Below are positions 7,121 to 17,626 of a stretch of DNA of 64,000 nucleotides, in pieces. The stretch lies in the NCBI GenBank assembly GCA_019720755.1, contig CP081303.1:2852001-2916000 (forward strand). Reading direction: 5' to 3'. How positions within the stretch are numbered: the first letter of the stretch is position 1; each line of letters begins with the position of its first letter. The notes beneath the pieces were generated by a model. The model was given only the letters and a program-made list of their open reading frames with translations. It was not told the DNA's origin and ran no database searches. This stretch comes from Prolixibacteraceae bacterium (GTDB lineage Bacteria; Bacteroidota; Bacteroidia; Bacteroidales; Prolixibacteraceae). The position numbers and the translations under genes are program-made.

Positions 7121-9349
7121 TTAAAACCAATAGCCAATTGAAAAGAAAGCATTGACACGACTACTTTGACTAGAAGAGCCGACACTTAGCTCTACAGGCC
7201 CAATGGGGCTATCATAGGAATATTTCAGGCTAGCACCGTAAAGTGGATATTCCACCTCACTAGCCACTGTAGAAACCATAGAATTCGTAAACGATTCCAC
7301 ATTTAATGCAACATTTATTAATGCAGTAATATAGTTGTCTTTAAATATTTTAAATCTAAAATCAGAGCCAAAGATCAAGCCATTTTTAGTCAATATCTGC
7401 ATATTACGTAAACCATTGAACGGAATTTGATTGGACAGTAACGAAGTACTAGTATCTCCACCTATTGCTGTCATTAAATAGCAAGGCATTTCATCCCAAG
7501 TAACAAAGCGTGAGTTGACATAAGGAATCCAAGTAAAGTATTCAGAAAATGAGATGTATTTCTTTACATTAAACTGAAGAATTAAATGATCAGCAAAAGA
7601 GTTATCTGAAAATACATCCTTCACCAAAGTCATTAAATTACCATTGACTTCCCAACCATTATTTGCAAAATATGCCCTATCTTTTGAGTCATACTTTAAA
7701 TAGACAAACATTTTTGAAAAGGTTTCATCGGAGACATCGTCATCAGTCAACGACGAACTTACAACATTAGACACATTATACCAATCTTGTCCAACTCCAA
7801 AACCGATCAACATTCTATCGTAAATAATGGAGTGTGCATCCACATTAAATGTGATATACATATAATCTATTTCCCCATTGACTCTTCCATAACTATCATA
7901 TAAAGGAAGACGTTCATCTTTTACCATAAAATTAGAACCTAGGCCAATATGGTGTCCTCTATCCATATTATATTTTAAACTGAATGAAGATCTATGAGAT
8001 AAAATTAAATCTGAAGATAGACGCGAACCAAATGTAGACCTACCGAAAACAGTCGTATTAATTAACAGTCCTGCATTGTTCTCTGTATTGTAGTGAGCAC
8101 CGACATTGAGCCAAGCATTATCTGCCTCATCTACATTTATAGAAAGGATATATCCACCATAACCATCTTCTTTCAACTCATAAGTCACCTGGTTATAATA
8201 TCCCGTACCATAAATTTGATCGACTCCACGATGAATTTGATTTAGATTTGAAACGACACCAGCATCAATCTGAAGACGTCCTAAAACTTCCCGTTTGTTC
8301 ACTTTGTCAGCACCATTGACCTCAATACCGGAAATAAAATAGCGATCCTTTCCACGAGGAAGAACCTTTGACAAATTCTTTCTCTCTGCTCTTAGACCTA
8401 ACGAATCTCTAAACTGAATTAATTTTGGTAATATCTTTCTAGCATAATCCTCACCTATACGTATTAAAGAATCAACAAGCTCTGGTTGGAAATCCATGGC
8501 TGCATACTCTTCGATAGGAGGACGTAAATATAGATCACAATCATTCTTATTTAATTCATAAGTGTCCTTGGCCATCCATGTTGTAGCATTATCAAGGATT
8601 GAATATACACTCTTAATCTCGTCCCTTTTTAATAAACGAGCCTGTATATCCACACCAATAATTACATCTGCCCCCATGTCTCGACAAACATCTACAGGGA
8701 AATTATTAACCATCAACCCATCAAGTAGCATATGATCATTCCAATCAACAGGTGTAAATACCCCTGGAATAGCCATACTTGCACGAATGGCATTCTTTAG
8801 ATTCCCATGAGAGATCACAACTTCTTCTCCAGTTAAAATATCAGAGGCAACACATCTAAAAGGAATAGGCAACTGGTCAAAATCAATATCTCCCTCATAT
8901 TTAAAACATAGGTCAGAGAAAAACTTTAATACATTTTGTCCATCGAGAATCCCTTTGGGTAGTTCTAGCCCCTTTTTAGAGATAGGTATAGAGAAGTAAT
9001 AACGTGAATCCTCCTCTTTAACAAAGATTGGGAAATGCTCTCTATTCACGTGATCATTCATTAAGCTTAACCAATCGGCAGTACGTACGATACTATCAAG
9101 TGCAGTAGCATTATATCCCATTGCATAGGCACCACCAATGATTGCACCAATACTAGTTCCTGCAATATAATCTATCGGAATATCATTCTCTTCTAAAACC
9201 TTTAGTACACCTATTTCAGCAAAACCTTTGGCTCCACCACCGCTAAGAACGAGTCCAACTTTAGGCCTCTTCTCCGTTTTCTGAGAATAAACAGACCAGG
9301 GGATTAATACCGAACATAAGATAAAAACAAGTAAGAAGTGTCGAATCAT
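7121..9349 (-). CDS. Patatin-like phospholipase fused to POTRA and outer-membrane barrel (PlpD-like)
   Basis: I place the start at the ATG at 9349 (MIRHFLLVFILCSVL), which gives a clean signal peptide ending SVYSQ and a 742-residue protein; the longer frame adds 11 residues ahead of the signal. Residues about 25-300 are a patatin domain, with the oxyanion loop SGGGAKG near 38, the nucleophile motif GTSIG near 65 and the catalytic Asp in LLDGLMVNN near 207. A POTRA-like segment (FISGIEVNGADKVNKREVLGRL) follows at about 340-420, then a 16-strand-type barrel to the C-terminal FFSIGYWF, ending in an aromatic residue as outer-membrane barrels do. This is the order seen in type Vd secreted lipases and in Bacteroidota patatin-barrel proteins. 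It ends 3 bases before nadD begins to be read on the same strand. Confidence 0.9.
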   Translation of the reverse strand: MIRHFLLVFILCSVLIPWSVYSQKTEKRPKVGLVLSGGGAKGFAEIGVLKVLEENDIPIDYIAGTSIGAIIGGAYAMGYNATALDSIVRTADWLSLMNDHVNREHFPIFVKEEDSRYYFSIPISKKGLELPKGILDGQNVLKFFSDLCFKYEGDIDFDQLPIPFRCVASDILTGEEVVISHGNLKNAIRASMAIPGVFTPVDWNDHMLLDGLMVNNFPVDVCRDMGADVIIGVDIQARLLKRDEIKSVYSILDNATTWMAKDTYELNKNDCDLYLRPPIEEYAAMDFQPELVDSLIRIGEDYARKILPKLIQFRDSLGLRAERKNLSKVLPRGKDRYFISGIEVNGADKVNKREVLGRLQIDAGVVSNLNQIHRGVDQIYGTGYYNQVTYELKEDGYGGYILSINVDEADNAWLNVGAHYNTENNAGLLINTTVFGRSTFGSRLSSDLILSHRSSFSLKYNMDRGHHIGLGSNFMVKDERLPLYDSYGRVNGEIDYMYITFNVDAHSIIYDRMLIGFGVGQDWYNVSNVVSSSLTDDDVSDETFSKMFVYLKYDSKDRAYFANNGWEVNGNLMTLVKDVFSDNSFADHLILQFNVKKYISFSEYFTWIPYVNSRFVTWDEMPCYLMTAIGGDTSTSLLSNQIPFNGLRNMQILTKNGLIFGSDFRFKIFKDNYITALINVALNVESFTNSMVSTVASEVEYPLYGASLKYSYDSPIGPVELSVGSSSQSSRVNAFFSIGYWF

Positions 9350-9385
9350 TGCGTTATAAGGTTTAGAAACAATTACAGGCAAAAA

Positions 9386-9961
9386 CTATATTTTAATATA
9401 AGATACAATTTTTTGTTCAATACAAGAAGGTACCAAATCCTTTATTTGTTCACCGTTCTCTATCTTTTTTCTAATTATTGTCGAAGAGATATCAATGGTA
9501 GAAACATTTAACCAATGTATTCCTTTATTTTTCATGAACGTTGTTGAACCCTGAATATCAGTCTCTCTTGGGAAAATATATAGAGTAAACTCTCGAAGAA
9601 GGTTCTCTGCATTATACCAAGTATTAAAGTTATGAAAATTATCCCCTCCTACAAGAAGAGAAAAGGTGTTCTCAGTATATGATTCTTGTAGTGCCTTAAG
9701 TGTGTTGTAGGTGTATAATGGAAAAGAAAGAGTCTCCTCTATCTCTGTAATAAATACATTCGGACAATCTCGATAAACCTCTCTTACTAAAAGTTTACGA
9801 AAGTCTAAAGGCCATAAGTCGGAAGAGCTTTTGTGTGGATTAAGAGGTGTAACAGATATCCATACCTGATCCACCTCTTTTCTCTCTATAAGCTCCTTAA
9901 CCAAAGAAAAATGTCCATTATGAAATGGACTAAAACTTCCTGAAAAAAGAACTATATGCAT
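9386..9961 (-). CDS. nadD: Nicotinate-nucleotide adenylyltransferase
   Basis: The 191-residue enzyme joins nicotinate mononucleotide and ATP to give deamido-NAD in NAD synthesis. It shows the nucleotidyltransferase signatures GSFSPFHNGH at residues 8-17 and ISSTIIRKKIENG near the C-terminus, with the substrate loop TPLNPHK near 38-44. The usual GxFDPxHxGH carries Ser in place of Asp here, a mild variant. Its start ATG (9961-9959) overlaps the gmk stop codon by one base, so the two are probably translationally coupled. It lies between gmk and the patatin gene on the same strand. Confidence 0.94.
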   Translation of the reverse strand: MHIVLFSGSFSPFHNGHFSLVKELIERKEVDQVWISVTPLNPHKSSSDLWPLDFRKLLVREVYRDCPNVFITEIEETLSFPLYTYNTLKALQESYTENTFSLLVGGDNFHNFNTWYNAENLLREFTLYIFPRETDIQGSTTFMKNKGIHWLNVSTIDISSTIIRKKIENGEQIKDLVPSCIEQKIVSYIKI

Positions 9962-10536
9962 TAATTACTTTTATTTATAAATTTATCGACCACACTTTCC
10001 GCTTCTTCAAAAGCCTTGTCAATCTGATCGTTTATAAGAACGTAATCAAATTTGGTTTCAAAAGAAAGCTCATATTCGGCCTTTTCAATTCTCTTTTGTA
10101 TTACCTCTTTAGAATCTGTAGACCTTGCATGTAATCGGTTTTCTAATTCCTCGACACTAGGAGGTTTTACAAAGATGGATAATGCAGAATCACCATAATA
10201 ATTCTTAATATTCACCCCGCCAACGACATCCACATCAAAGAGAACATGATTACCTTTCTCCCTTATTCTCTCTACTTCTTCAAGTAAAGTACCATAGAAA
10301 GTTCCTTCATAAACCTCTTCCCACTCCAAGAAAGCACCTTCGTCAATTTTTTGTCTAAAAGTATCAGTAGAGAGGAAATAATAATCTGCACCATCTTCTT
10401 CTGTATGTCGTGGAGAACGACTAGTAGCAGAAACAGAAAATTCTAATGAGCTCTTCTTTGATAATAAATGTCTAACAATTGTAGTCTTACCTGACCCTGA
10501 CGGGGCAGAAAAAATAAATAATTTTCCTTTCTTCAT
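9961..10536 (-). CDS. gmk: Guanylate kinase
   Basis: The enzyme phosphorylates GMP to GDP. The start ATG at 10536 (MKKGKLFIFSAPSGSGKTT) is preferred to the GTG two codons upstream; the product is then 191 residues. The P-loop is SAPSGSGKTT. The GMP-binding part includes SATSRSPRHTEEDGADYYF and FLEWEEVYEGTFYGT, and LFDVDVVGG forms the next strand. It lies in a yicC-gmk-nadD run with gaps of 18 bases and a one-base overlap. The yicC-gmk pairing is common in Bacteria. Confidence 0.96.
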   Translation of the reverse strand: MKKGKLFIFSAPSGSGKTTIVRHLLSKKSSLEFSVSATSRSPRHTEEDGADYYFLSTDTFRQKIDEGAFLEWEEVYEGTFYGTLLEEVERIREKGNHVLFDVDVVGGVNIKNYYGDSALSIFVKPPSVEELENRLHARSTDSKEVIQKRIEKAEYELSFETKFDYVLINDQIDKAFEEAESVVDKFINKSN

Positions 10537-10554
10537 CAACACGATTATTTATTA

Positions 10555-11430
10555 TTAAAGCACATTCAATACTTGTTCCTTAATCTTCTCTAAAGAATCC
10601 TTCATCATAATCACTTGCTTCTGTATTTCAGCATGATTTGCTTTGGAACCTAAAGTGTTTATTTCACGACCCATTTCCTGAGAAATAAAACCTAACTTCT
10701 TGCCAATAGCACCAGAAACCTTTAAAGTTTTAGTAAAGTATTCACAATGGTTTATCAGTCGCACCTTCTCTTCGTTAATATCAAATTTCTCTATATAATA
10801 GATCATCTCCTGCTCGAAACGATTACTATCAAATTTATCGACTTTAGTTAGCTCTTCAATGTGATCCATTAAACGAGAACGAACAGTCTGAACTCTCTCT
10901 GTTTCAAATTTTTCTACTTCAGGAAGAAGATTCTCAATCAACGATAAGTTCTCTCTTATATCTTTATCAAGAGCCACGCCTTCTTGTTGACGGAATAAGA
11001 TAATCTCTTCTAAAGCGACATGAATAAGTTTTACAATCTCTTTCCATTCCGCATCATTTAACTCCTGGTATTCTGTTTTTAAAGCATCAGGAAGTTGAAT
11101 AATCGAGTTGATTACACTCGCATCTAATGGCACTTCCATCTCCTCAGATAGTTGAGTTAACTGCTTATAATAACTCTTCAGTACAGGCCCATTGATATGA
11201 GTAGAAGATTCCTCTCCTAGATTTTCATAAAAAAGGTTGAATTCAACTTTCCCACGAACTAATTTTTCAGAAATTAACTTACGAACCTCGATATCTTTTG
11301 CCTTATAAAGACTTGGAATTCGAGCATTAATATCCATTTGTTTACTATTTAAAGACTTTATTTCAATGGTTATCTTCCTAGCCCTAATCTCTTTTTCGGC
11401 TTTACCATAGCCTGTCATTGAATGAATCAT
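10555..11430 (-). CDS. yicC: YicC family protein (putative endoribonuclease)
   Basis: A 291-residue protein starting MIHSMTGYGKAE, the family hallmark, with the N-terminal YicC domain and a C-terminal DUF1908 domain (FEQEMIYYIEKFDINEEKVRL, KKLGFISQEMGREINTLGSKA). E. coli YicC has been described as a ribonuclease acting with PNPase on small RNAs; that role here is by analogy. It heads the yicC-gmk-nadD cluster. A TAATTTTG box on the minus strand at 11457-11450 is a possible -7 element just ahead of it. Confidence 0.93.
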   Translation of the reverse strand: MIHSMTGYGKAEKEIRARKITIEIKSLNSKQMDINARIPSLYKAKDIEVRKLISEKLVRGKVEFNLFYENLGEESSTHINGPVLKSYYKQLTQLSEEMEVPLDASVINSIIQLPDALKTEYQELNDAEWKEIVKLIHVALEEIILFRQQEGVALDKDIRENLSLIENLLPEVEKFETERVQTVRSRLMDHIEELTKVDKFDSNRFEQEMIYYIEKFDINEEKVRLINHCEYFTKTLKVSGAIGKKLGFISQEMGREINTLGSKANHAEIQKQVIMMKDSLEKIKEQVLNVL

Positions 11431-11737
11431 AATAAATTACTTTTGAACACAAAATTAATCAAATAGTTAGACTGCAACCACTTTTCACAAAAGAAAAAAA
11501 AGTCATAAATAATCATCTCATCAAATTATTTTTATTGCGAAAACAATTTCATAATATAACAAAATACACCATCTAAAGTTTTTTATCGTAATCAACTACA
11601 CCTTTTTACGATATTCTGTAAGCTGTAGGAAATATATTAAATTGAGTATTTTGAAATAAATTTTTGTTATAACCTTTTTTTTAAGAAATTTAGCCCCTCA
11701 ATTAATTATAGAACACGAAATATTTTGAATATCAGAA
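11431..11737. other. Divergent intergenic region between yicC and the nitroreductase gene
   Basis: About 300 AT-rich bases. On the minus side TAATTTTG (11457-11450) is a plausible -7 box for yicC. I see no clear -7 box for the nitroreductase, no ORF and no hairpin. Confidence 0.45.
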
Positions 11738-12577
11738 ATGGGAAGCCTTTTAGAACTTATTAAACAAAGAAGATCAACTAGGACCTTTGAAAATACTCCT
11801 ATGTTGGGGAAACTTTGTCACGATGTGCACCAAATAGTTCATAAAGACAATATTGGTCCGTTTAAAACGCCAATTTCTATTAAGTTCATCGATAGACAAG
11901 AGTATATCAAACAAAATAGAAATATGGGGACTTATGGTCTTGTTAAAGGAATAAGGAACTGTATAGTTGGAATCTTAGATGAAAGAAGTTCTAAAGGAAT
12001 GATCGATTATGGATATATTATTCAAAAGAAAATTATTCAATTTATACAGTTGGATCTTGGAACATGCTGGATGGGAGGTTCTTTCAATCGTTCAGAATTT
12101 AAAGAGGCCTTGAATATATCAGATTCGAAATTTATTCCTGCAATTATCCCAATTGGAAAAACACATTCCAAATCACTTCTTGAAAGAGCACTTTGCTCAT
12201 TAGTGAGATCAAAAACTAGAAAACCTTTTGATTCTCTCTTCTTCAAGAATAATATGGATACACCAATTACAGATATTCAAGCTCACGACTTATATATACC
12301 TCTTGAAATGGTTCGATGGGCACCTTCTGTTGATAATTCTCAGCCTTGGAGAATAATTCTTAAAGACAATTGTGCTCACTTCTTTATGAAAAAGATACAA
12401 CCTTTAGAGTCCTCAATTGTACATATTGATCTAAATATGATAGATATGGGAATTGCAATGTCTCACTTTGAAATGGGATGTAATGAAGTTCATAGGTTCG
12501 GCAATTGGAAAGAACAAGATCCCAACTTCGATTTGGATCCAAAATACAAATACATCATTAGTTGGAATTTTTTTTAG
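11738..12577 (+). CDS. Nitroreductase-like protein (two-half TM1586 type)
   Basis: A 279-residue flavin-fold protein. The first half begins with LLELIKQRRSTRTFENTPM, the usual FMN-binding Arg-rich start of nitroreductases, and contains GTCWMGGSFNRSEF. The second half contains PLEMVRWAPSVDNSQPWRI, which mirrors the APSxxNxQPW motif of the same fold. This two-half arrangement matches the putative nitroreductases of the TM1586 group (PF14512), which bind FMN as a single chain. Substrate unknown. A shared terminator separates it from the convergent murB. Confidence 0.8.
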   Translation: MGSLLELIKQRRSTRTFENTPMLGKLCHDVHQIVHKDNIGPFKTPISIKFIDRQEYIKQNRNMGTYGLVKGIRNCIVGILDERSSKGMIDYGYIIQKKIIQFIQLDLGTCWMGGSFNRSEFKEALNISDSKFIPAIIPIGKTHSKSLLERALCSLVRSKTRKPFDSLFFKNNMDTPITDIQAHDLYIPLEMVRWAPSVDNSQPWRIILKDNCAHFFMKKIQPLESSIVHIDLNMIDMGIAMSHFEMGCNEVHRFGNWKEQDPNFDLDPKYKYIISWNFF

Positions 12578-12579
12578 AT

Positions 12580-12612
12580 AATAAAGGCAGAGAAAATACT
12601 CTGCCTTTATTA
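12580..12612. terminator. Bidirectional terminator between the nitroreductase gene and murB
   Basis: AATAAAGGCAGAG and CTCTGCCTTTATT are perfect 13-base arms with a 6-base loop between convergent genes. Confidence 0.85.
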
Positions 12613-13626
12613 TTAAACGTATATTACTTCTGGTTCAAGAGTTACCCCAAACGAGTCGTAAACATCTCGAATTATCTTTTTTGCCAAAGAGACAATCTCA
12701 CTGCCCCTGGCATTACCAAAATTAACCAATACAAGAGACTGTTTCTCATGAACTCCTACCGCTCCATCACGATAACCTTTCCATCCACAATACTCAATTA
12801 ACCAACCTGCTGCAAGTTTCACAGTATTATTAGGTAAGTCATAAGTTACTAGATCTGGAAAATTTGCTTGAAGCTTATGTGCGAACTCTAAAGCTACAAT
12901 AGGATTTTTAAAGAAACTTCCACCATTCCCTATATCTTTAGGATCAGGTAATTTACTCTCTCTAATATCTATTACTTTCTGCCTAATTTCTTGAATAGAA
13001 ACACCTAAATGAAGCTCTTTTAACGCACCATAATTTAACTTTAAAAGATGGTCTTGAAGTGTGAGTTTAAAACGAACACTTAATACTATTATCTTCGATT
13101 TAAGATCATTTTTGAATATAGAGTCACGATAACCAAAGTGACACGATTCGTTAGATAATGTTTGTATACTTTCAGTCTCAAGATTCCATAGAGTCACTGA
13201 CTCTATGGAGTCCTTAGCTTCGACTCCATATGCACCTATATTTTGAACTGGTGCAGCTCCAACAACTCCAGGTATTAAAGATAAATTCTCAACACCTCCC
13301 CATCCATGCTGTACACAATAACCAACAAATTCATCCCAATCAACTCCTGCACCTGCTTCAACATATACATGTTGTAAATCTTTCTCTACAACACGAATAT
13401 GCTGTATCGAGGGGTGCAAAATCAATCCTTTAAAATCATCGGTAAACAATAAATTACTTCCTCCTCCTACAACAAAAAAAGGGAGGTCAGAATATTGTTC
13501 TTTTAATAGAGTGTTGACCTCTTCCACATCATCTAATTCATCAAATGAGAGAAAGAATTTTGTTTTTGCATCAATACCAAAGGTGTTGATTTCTCTCACT
13601 GAGAAGTCCTCTTTTACTATTATCAT
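12613..13626 (-). CDS. murB: UDP-N-acetylenolpyruvoylglucosamine reductase
   Basis: The 337-residue FAD enzyme makes UDP-N-acetylmuramate for peptidoglycan. FAD-binding motifs are VVGGGSNLLF and LSLIPGVVGAAPVQNIGAYG; YRDSIFKN and GNGGSFFKNP carry the substrate Arg and the catalytic Ser of type I MurB. The length and the missing loop deletion fit type I. It lies downstream of gyrB on the same strand, but a terminator separates them, so it probably has its own start signal in the 66-base gap. Confidence 0.95.
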   Translation of the reverse strand: MIIVKEDFSVREINTFGIDAKTKFFLSFDELDDVEEVNTLLKEQYSDLPFFVVGGGSNLLFTDDFKGLILHPSIQHIRVVEKDLQHVYVEAGAGVDWDEFVGYCVQHGWGGVENLSLIPGVVGAAPVQNIGAYGVEAKDSIESVTLWNLETESIQTLSNESCHFGYRDSIFKNDLKSKIIVLSVRFKLTLQDHLLKLNYGALKELHLGVSIQEIRQKVIDIRESKLPDPKDIGNGGSFFKNPIVALEFAHKLQANFPDLVTYDLPNNTVKLAAGWLIEYCGWKGYRDGAVGVHEKQSLVLVNFGNARGSEIVSLAKKIIRDVYDSFGVTLEPEVIYV

Positions 13627-13652
13627 AAAAAGCGGAGTCTAGTAAACTTTAA

Positions 13653-13683
13653 TAAAAAAAACCGCTCTAAGTTAAGAACGGTT
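13653..13683 (-). terminator. Terminator after gyrB
   Basis: On the minus strand AACCGTTCT pairs with AGAGCGGTT across a short loop and ends in a run of T residues. Confidence 0.75.
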
Positions 13684-13692
13684 CAATATATT

Positions 13693-15669
<1,977 letters not shown>

Positions 15670-15829
15670 CTAATATTTTCTAATTAATCTCATTCCCATT
15701 TATTTATACAAAGAGGACAAAGGAGAACCTTATACAAATTTATGAAAAAAGACATCAGCAAATATACTGAAAATAGTTCTATTTTTAGCACTCTTAAATC
15801 AAAGATACAGCCTTTTTAAAGTAAGCTAA

Positions 15830-17614
15830 TTAGAAGTTCCATGTAGCACCAAGTTTAAATTCAAAACCATTCTCATTATAACCTAACCATTTCTGATAAT
15901 TCTGATTTAGAAGATTTTCAAAATCACAATATACAGTCAGGTTGTATGGGAGCTCATACTTTGCTCCAACTCCAATATTCCAATATGATTTTATTAAAAC
16001 TGCATTATTTGCCTGCTTAGCAACATTCTCTTTACCCACACCATTATCAACAGTATTAATAGAATACACCATTCCATTTTGTTCCCCAACGAAATTAACC
16101 TTTGAATTTAAAGAGAGACGAGGAGTTACTTGGAAATGTCCATTTACATCAAATTCAAATTTTGGCTTATAATAAAGTGAGTCGCTATCGAGACTGTAAT
16201 TATTATATTGAAAACCTGCAGATACGAAAGTCTTTTTTGAAAGAACAGCATTCAGTTTTAGACCAAGTGTGGTAGTATTAATATCCTGATAGAATACATT
16301 AAATCTATTATCATATACCTCAACACCATTATCCTCTACATACTTTTGCATTCCCCAATAGTGCTCATTTCCCACCACCTTATATTTCACAAAAGCATCA
16401 TAGCTAATAATAGAAGCAAAGAGACCCTTCATTCCAAAGGACATTTTCAGCTTTTCTTTAGAATCCATTACCCTTTGTGAATTATTAATATAACTATTTT
16501 CAAAAATCATTTTACTATAGCTATTATTCTTAATGCCACCGTTCAAGGATAGATAAAGTTTCATATAACCTTTTAGAACATCATAATCCACATGAATCTC
16601 TGGGTAAACCAATATATTGTTCCCAAAAACAGAGTCAAATGAGCCATCAACACCAATCCCCACAGACCCTACAAAGAGGTCATTTCTAAAACTCACATTT
16701 GGAACGAACCTAAAAAAGAGATCCTTTGCTAAATCAGTTGGGAAAGCATGGCTACTATTAGACAATCCATCATAGACAAATTGAAAATCAACCCCACCAT
16801 AGAGCTTATTAAACTTCTTCAATAGATCAAGGTCGAGAACAACATTATTTTCCACTTGATCATAGTTTGTTTTCAAATATGTATATTTTACAGCAGAATT
16901 AACAGAGACCTTGTCTGCAGGCTTTTCTGTTTTAAATGTCACTCCTATAGAAGCATGATTTTGTGAAAATCGGTCGCCATAATGATATGGATTTTGTGAA
17001 TCATCTAGAATTGCCGAAGGGACTTCTCCCACATAACCATAGTAACTATTAAAATGATTTCCATACCCCACATCAACCCCTAATACTGATTCCTCAAGGA
17101 AGAAACGTGATGAAAGATCTACGAGTGTATTAGATCTTGGAGCACCTACTTTTTGACCAGAATCTAACTTTATATTCCCAAATTGCGAATTATGAAATAC
17201 ATTAAATCCGAAAAGGTATTTTGAAGCGTTCTTATTATTATAAACAGCTTCAAAGAGAGGTGAGATATAAGTACCAAAACCAGCTTTTAAATAACCATAC
17301 CCCTTTCTATCATAAGTAGGCAAATCCATCTCAGCAGGTTTCATCTTGGCAAGTGTTATATTCTTACTAATAGGGTGTCCTAGCATATCATATTTCACAT
17401 CCACTTTTTTACCCTGCTTCTCCAGCTCTGGCTCATCCATGATCTTCTGAACATTCTCGTAAACCTTGCGTTCACTTTCGAATTTAAAAGACTTATTAAA
17501 GCCAATCTTTGTTTTTGTACTGTCCTGCATTGCGGTAATAGATGAGGCCTTAGATTGCATCATATTACCGAATGAAATGACAGCTATAAATATTATAACA
17601 GTTATTTTTTTCAT
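15830..17614 (-). CDS. Outer-membrane beta-barrel protein (TonB-receptor-barrel-like), partner of the TPR gene
   Basis: From the ATG at 17614 (MKKITVIIFIAVISFG) this is a 594-residue protein with a signal peptide ending near SKASS. About residues 105-594 are alternating strands rich in aromatics (GYGYLKAGFGTYISP, VDVGYGNHFNSYYGY, TVYCDFENLLNQNYQKWLGY) and the chain ends FEFKLGATWNF, an aromatic-terminated barrel. The last segment resembles the end of TonB-dependent receptors, but there is no plug domain. It starts 12 bases after the stop of the 1077-residue TPR gene, so the two are surely cotranscribed. Function unknown; an envelope complex with the TPR protein is inferred from the pairing. 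Confidence 0.75.
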   Translation of the reverse strand: MKKITVIIFIAVISFGNMMQSKASSITAMQDSTKTKIGFNKSFKFESERKVYENVQKIMDEPELEKQGKKVDVKYDMLGHPISKNITLAKMKPAEMDLPTYDRKGYGYLKAGFGTYISPLFEAVYNNKNASKYLFGFNVFHNSQFGNIKLDSGQKVGAPRSNTLVDLSSRFFLEESVLGVDVGYGNHFNSYYGYVGEVPSAILDDSQNPYHYGDRFSQNHASIGVTFKTEKPADKVSVNSAVKYTYLKTNYDQVENNVVLDLDLLKKFNKLYGGVDFQFVYDGLSNSSHAFPTDLAKDLFFRFVPNVSFRNDLFVGSVGIGVDGSFDSVFGNNILVYPEIHVDYDVLKGYMKLYLSLNGGIKNNSYSKMIFENSYINNSQRVMDSKEKLKMSFGMKGLFASIISYDAFVKYKVVGNEHYWGMQKYVEDNGVEVYDNRFNVFYQDINTTTLGLKLNAVLSKKTFVSAGFQYNNYSLDSDSLYYKPKFEFDVNGHFQVTPRLSLNSKVNFVGEQNGMVYSINTVDNGVGKENVAKQANNAVLIKSYWNIGVGAKYELPYNLTVYCDFENLLNQNYQKWLGYNENGFEFKLGATWNF

Positions 17615-17626
17615 TTTTCTCAATCA